Shown here: positions 63,301 to 64,000 of the stretch, in pieces
Layout: each line of letters starts with the position of its first letter
How positions within the stretch are numbered: the first letter of the stretch is position 1
Assembly: GCA_963843255.1 (NCBI GenBank)
Contig: CAWJJQ010000009.1
Span: forward strand, 992,001 to 1,056,000
Reading direction: 5' to 3'
Source of the DNA: Bog-159 sp963843255
Lineage (GTDB): Bacteria; Acidobacteriota; Terriglobia; Bryobacterales; Bryobacteraceae
Length of the DNA: 64,000 nucleotides
Made by a program: the position numbers and the translations under genes
Notes under the pieces: model-generated
Told to the model about the DNA's origin: nothing
Database searches by the model: none
The model's input: the letters and a program-made list of their open reading frames with translations, nothing else

Positions 63301-63518
63301 AGGCTGCGCGTGGCGCTGAGGCGAGGAACAGCCATGCGGGCAACCGGCCAGAAGGCGGCGGGCGCGGGCGCTCTCCAGATCAACGAGCCGCTCGTGAAGT
63401 AACTTACGGCTCGATCGTGGCGCGTTAGAGTGCCTTGCGCGCAAAGGGCCGGCGCCAATAGCGCGACGCAGAGAACAGCAATGACCAGCGATGACGCCGT
63501 TACCAATCTCCTGAACAT
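57384..63518 (-). CDS. Giant secreted beta-repeat protein (autotransporter-like passenger)
   Basis: A 2044-residue protein. GGAGG 9 nt before ATG 63518; signal peptide ~1-28 (PALCAQ). Then ~1800 residues of Gly/Asn/Thr-rich parallel-beta repeats such as GGTVTLSNSPYNLVYG, FTNNGTVQVNTGS, NSGTLDLEKKSAFTVSGNLT and TLTNNTGD. The end region (YTQNSTGALDIQINGATAG, FTPTVGETFTILTASS, GSVVLTVASG) is the passenger-end domain, then a Pro/Ala-rich tail. I see no clear C-terminal translocator barrel, so the export route is unknown. Very low Cys content. Probably an adhesin or surface layer. Confidence 0.8.
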   Translation of the reverse strand: MFRRLVTASSLVIAVLCVALLAPALCAQGTLTRHDRAVSYFTSGSLIWRAPAPAAFWPVARMAVPRLSATRSLGFRPFVRPLAITNDTWQGNGPGNWSAAASWSLGTSPGAGNNAIINNSSPASVVQYDVSSDTINNLTIGSTSALNINNGNILTIDGTTITNSDKTGTGGLTLGSTTTYAELVIGGNVTLTGGGTVTLSNSPYNLVYGAAGTDVLTNANNLIQGAGQLGFGQMGLVNQGTIDANQSTPLLIQTSSGVTNTGTLEATAGANLILSGDTYTNAGGTILASGSGSIVTLEGNTINGGTLSTAGGGLIQASGNPTLNSVTNNGAYQIPNAMSTTIGGTFTNNGSVQLQSTGNYVELIASGAVTLTGGGTVTMSDSNFNLIFGSTSLTNVNNTISGSGNIGNGSMAFTNQASGVVDAVSASGNILTISPGSGGVTNLGLMEASSGGTLSLQGAYTNSNGATSGTIEALNGGSVVLNGATIAGGKLITAGTGTMIAENATLDGSTNAITTSSNLQVPNAFNLSIAGTINNNGPLSLNSTNSYTQLLVNSAATTLQGTGSITLSDSDYNLIQANTSGNQLTIAQPITGPGGNIGNGDLVVVNQTTIDATKSASGNILTIQPDGTFTNNGLLEATGGGMLTLYGGTFANAGHTITAGSGSTVNLSGGVTVTGGTLNGGGTFVANSATELDGSANTLNLASTLQVPNSDNLYIKGAINNTGAIQLNSTNSYTQLLIDSPTVTLQGSGSIMLSDSNYNLIQANSSGNQLTIAQPITGPGGNIGNGDLVVTNQSTINATASASGNVLTIQPDGTFTNNGLLETTGGGSMALSGGTFANAGGTITAGSGSTIALQGGVTIAGGTMNGAGTYLANSGTTLDGSTNTLNLASTLQVPDSFNLYVKGTINNTGSIQLNSSSTYTFLSINGNTTLNGNGTVVLSNSPYNYIEGVAGTEVLTSSNTIEGSGNIGNTVLGFVNKGTVLANNTTPLYIKPNSSGFTNNGTVQVNTGSLLDITAGPFNNFNSTTSTLTGGTYNVNGGTLQFDNANIITNAANIILTGAASKIVNGTGVNALTHFAVNTAAGSFTLGPGRNFTTAGNFTNNGTLTVGSGDTFRVSGSLTNFASNTLTRGTYNIAGTLQFGATGSSLTTNAANLTLNGLNAKLLDQSGNNLLANFNTNSTGALFRVGAGGSFTTAGAFTNSGTMDLEQASALTVSGNLTNSGTVATNSLNLGGGANTLTVTGTLTNNTGDTVTVGANNDTTDTANVGQLANSGTVTVDTGAKMNLTGTGADTNSGAITVSGGTLAMQAGSFTNSGTLDLEKKSAFTVSGNLTNSGTLTTNNGNLRGGANTITVTGTLTNNTGANMTVGVNGDNADVASVGLLSNGGNVTVDKFATLKLTATGADSNTGAISLNGGSMTVASGGALTNSGTLDAEQGGKLTITGGLTNAGTLSTNDSNLGGTANSISISGKLTNNTNATVTIGANNDTTDSASVGYFTNSGAMTVGTGASLALSTATTDTNTGTIAINGTLDVKAASTLSGAGSLTLTNGAMAGVGSGITFTNKSTIQGSGTLSNLGIANTGLLFANQAAPLVILPTSAGLNNTGTLEVAAGDMMQIGTSAGGALTNFLGTTLTGGSYNLSGTLQFGASGTTIATNAANITLNGAGQMLDFGNNKILAGLTNNAATGSFKLNSGASFTTAGGSFTNAGLFTVSALTIFTVGGSSFNFTQTGGTAKVDGTLTSTSLGTLAVNGGTLDGVGTLGYNVVDSSILTPGDSATVTGKLSVADTYTQNSTGALDIQINGATAGAKYDQLKVTQAASLGGTLNIALGTGFTPTVGETFTILTASSLNSTTFATVNGLAINGSEHFVISYQAGSVVLTVASGALTASSPILTAIASPALRRPAMGHGFGHFGVAVAAPRMMRVPALAPVFSQARRELVVTPSPAAFAGAALHGFHRMDVAGSAAVAPVPSATGDAGFAGSMGLAPVSATAYNAMSAMNHARFECGVDLKALMKTSRKQLLRGLWASPDSKDALAIGYMTYIGKH
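60840..61960. repeat. Near-identical 558-bp (186-codon) tandem duplication inside the giant gene
   Basis: The segment encoding AQPITGPGGNIGNGDLVV occurs at about 61150-61200 and again 558 bp further at about 61710-61760. Flanking segments (LNLASTLQVPN, TNSYTQLL, SDSNYNLIQAN) repeat at the same distance. High identity indicates recent duplication; a more diverged third copy precedes it in the protein. Boundaries are approximate. Confidence 0.75.
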
Positions 63519-63685
63519 GTTTCAAATCCTCCAGCTCAGTTACAAGTGCGTAACGGTCTTATGCGCGCTGCAGCGAGTGAGCCCGCACGACCGTCCATTC
63601 AATACGGCGCGATCGGTCAGGAAAACCCGACAGTCTGGCGCGCGCAATTATTGTTGATTAGGGGCGCAGTACGTGCAGTACTGGA

Positions 63686-64000
63686 TCAGGAAACCGCGGC
63701 AGGTTGGGAGCCTGTGCCGCGGATAGGCGCGGATTTACGGCGGCGGTTGGAAATGAAGCGCTCGGCGAAGAGCAGGGCCACGATGGAGGCGTAGAGAAGC
63801 GGCAGGCGCACATCCGATTTCACCAGCCAGTAGTAGTGAATGACTGCGGCGACGGCGCTGAGATAAATCAGGCGGTGCAGGAGATTCCAGCGGCGCCCGC
63901 CGAGGCGCCGGATCCATCCCGCGGTAGAGGTTACGGCCAAGGGAATCATGGCCACGAACGCGACGAAGCCGGCGGTAATGAAGGGACGCTTATAGACATC
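63686..64000 (-). CDS. msrQ: MsrQ, heme-binding subunit of the methionine sulfoxide reductase system (C-terminal part)
   Basis: The frame is open to the end of the window; 104 codons are visible. The sequence KRPFITAGFVAFVAMIPLAV, TSTAGWIRRLGGRRWNLLHR and LIYLSAVAAVIHYYWLVKSD matches the last two transmembrane helices of MsrQ (YedZ), including the His ligands in LHRLIY and VIHYYW. MsrQ passes quinone electrons to the periplasmic MsrP. The start lies beyond 64000; msrP would be expected there. Confidence 0.9.
   Translation of the reverse strand, partial: DVYKRPFITAGFVAFVAMIPLAVTSTAGWIRRLGGRRWNLLHRLIYLSAVAAVIHYYWLVKSDVRLPLLYASIVALLFAERFISNRRRKSAPIRGTGSQPAAVS

Overview
The window looks like a chromosomal segment of an acidobacterium, most likely of the Solibacter/Bryobacter lineage. 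GC content is high and genes are dense. It carries an orphan MacB-like (ADOP) permease, paired sigma/membrane-protein modules, several DinB-fold proteins, a 33-residue zinc ribbon and proteins with the STGPRTPEGK signature. No phage, integron, CRISPR array, rRNA or tRNA was recognised. Lineage is inferred from gene families only; no rRNA is present.

Layout. 1-4.1 kb: 5' part of an ADOP permease, a scar of two gene fragments (kinase-type TPR tail and a G1-peptidase C-terminus) and an OmpA-like protein. 4.1-9.8 kb: DinG-like helicase, QueD, a CBS protein, and a divergent pair of PhaR-type regulator and six-repeat phasin whose shared spacer has a near-consensus promoter followed by a CTGC-N3-GCAG palindrome; then a GNAT and a lipase-like hydrolase. 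9.8-14.9 kb: two 8-bp minisatellites, a TonB-C protein whose tail is encoded by one of them, DinB, a beta-barrel protein, GNAT, PrxQ and two response regulators. 15-19.2 kb: phosphoketolase-acetate kinase operon and a toxin-antitoxin pair with a frameshift in each gene. 19.3-27.7 kb: secreted or catabolic proteins (GH-like, HpcH aldolase, DUF362, beta-propeller, M28 peptidase, DinB). 27.9-37.1 kb: first 94-bp repeat array, zinc ribbon, DUF72, NatAB-sigma-membrane operon, TIG and DUF4097 proteins, a three-hairpin element, and a sigma-membrane-serine hydrolase operon. 37.2-52.1 kb: typA (frameshifted), gltBD (gltB frameshifted) followed by a ParE-type pair, a chimeric protein, a TPR protein and carAB. 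52.2-57.3 kb: two more 94-bp arrays bracketing a split thioredoxin-fold gene, then hipBA. 57.3-64 kb: a 2044-residue beta-repeat surface protein with its own terminator, and MsrQ running off the window.

The most notable observation is at 52883-55075. A secreted TPR-like protein ends in a TlpA/thioredoxin domain whose first active-site cysteine codon is replaced by in-frame TGA, giving U-M-F-C. The frame continues intact for 110 codons and a SECIS-like hairpin starts three nucleotides after the TGA. I read it as a selenoprotein that a standard gene caller would split in two. The second notable element is a 94-bp palindromic repeat family (15 units in three arrays) with paired changes in its stem arms, which suggests selection on folding.

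Many genes lack a Shine-Dalgarno sequence and have a -10-like hexamer 6-9 nt before the start codon, which suggests leaderless transcripts. Single-base frameshifts in two conserved housekeeping genes (typA, gltB) mean that indel errors in the assembly should be excluded before any frameshift here is read as biology.
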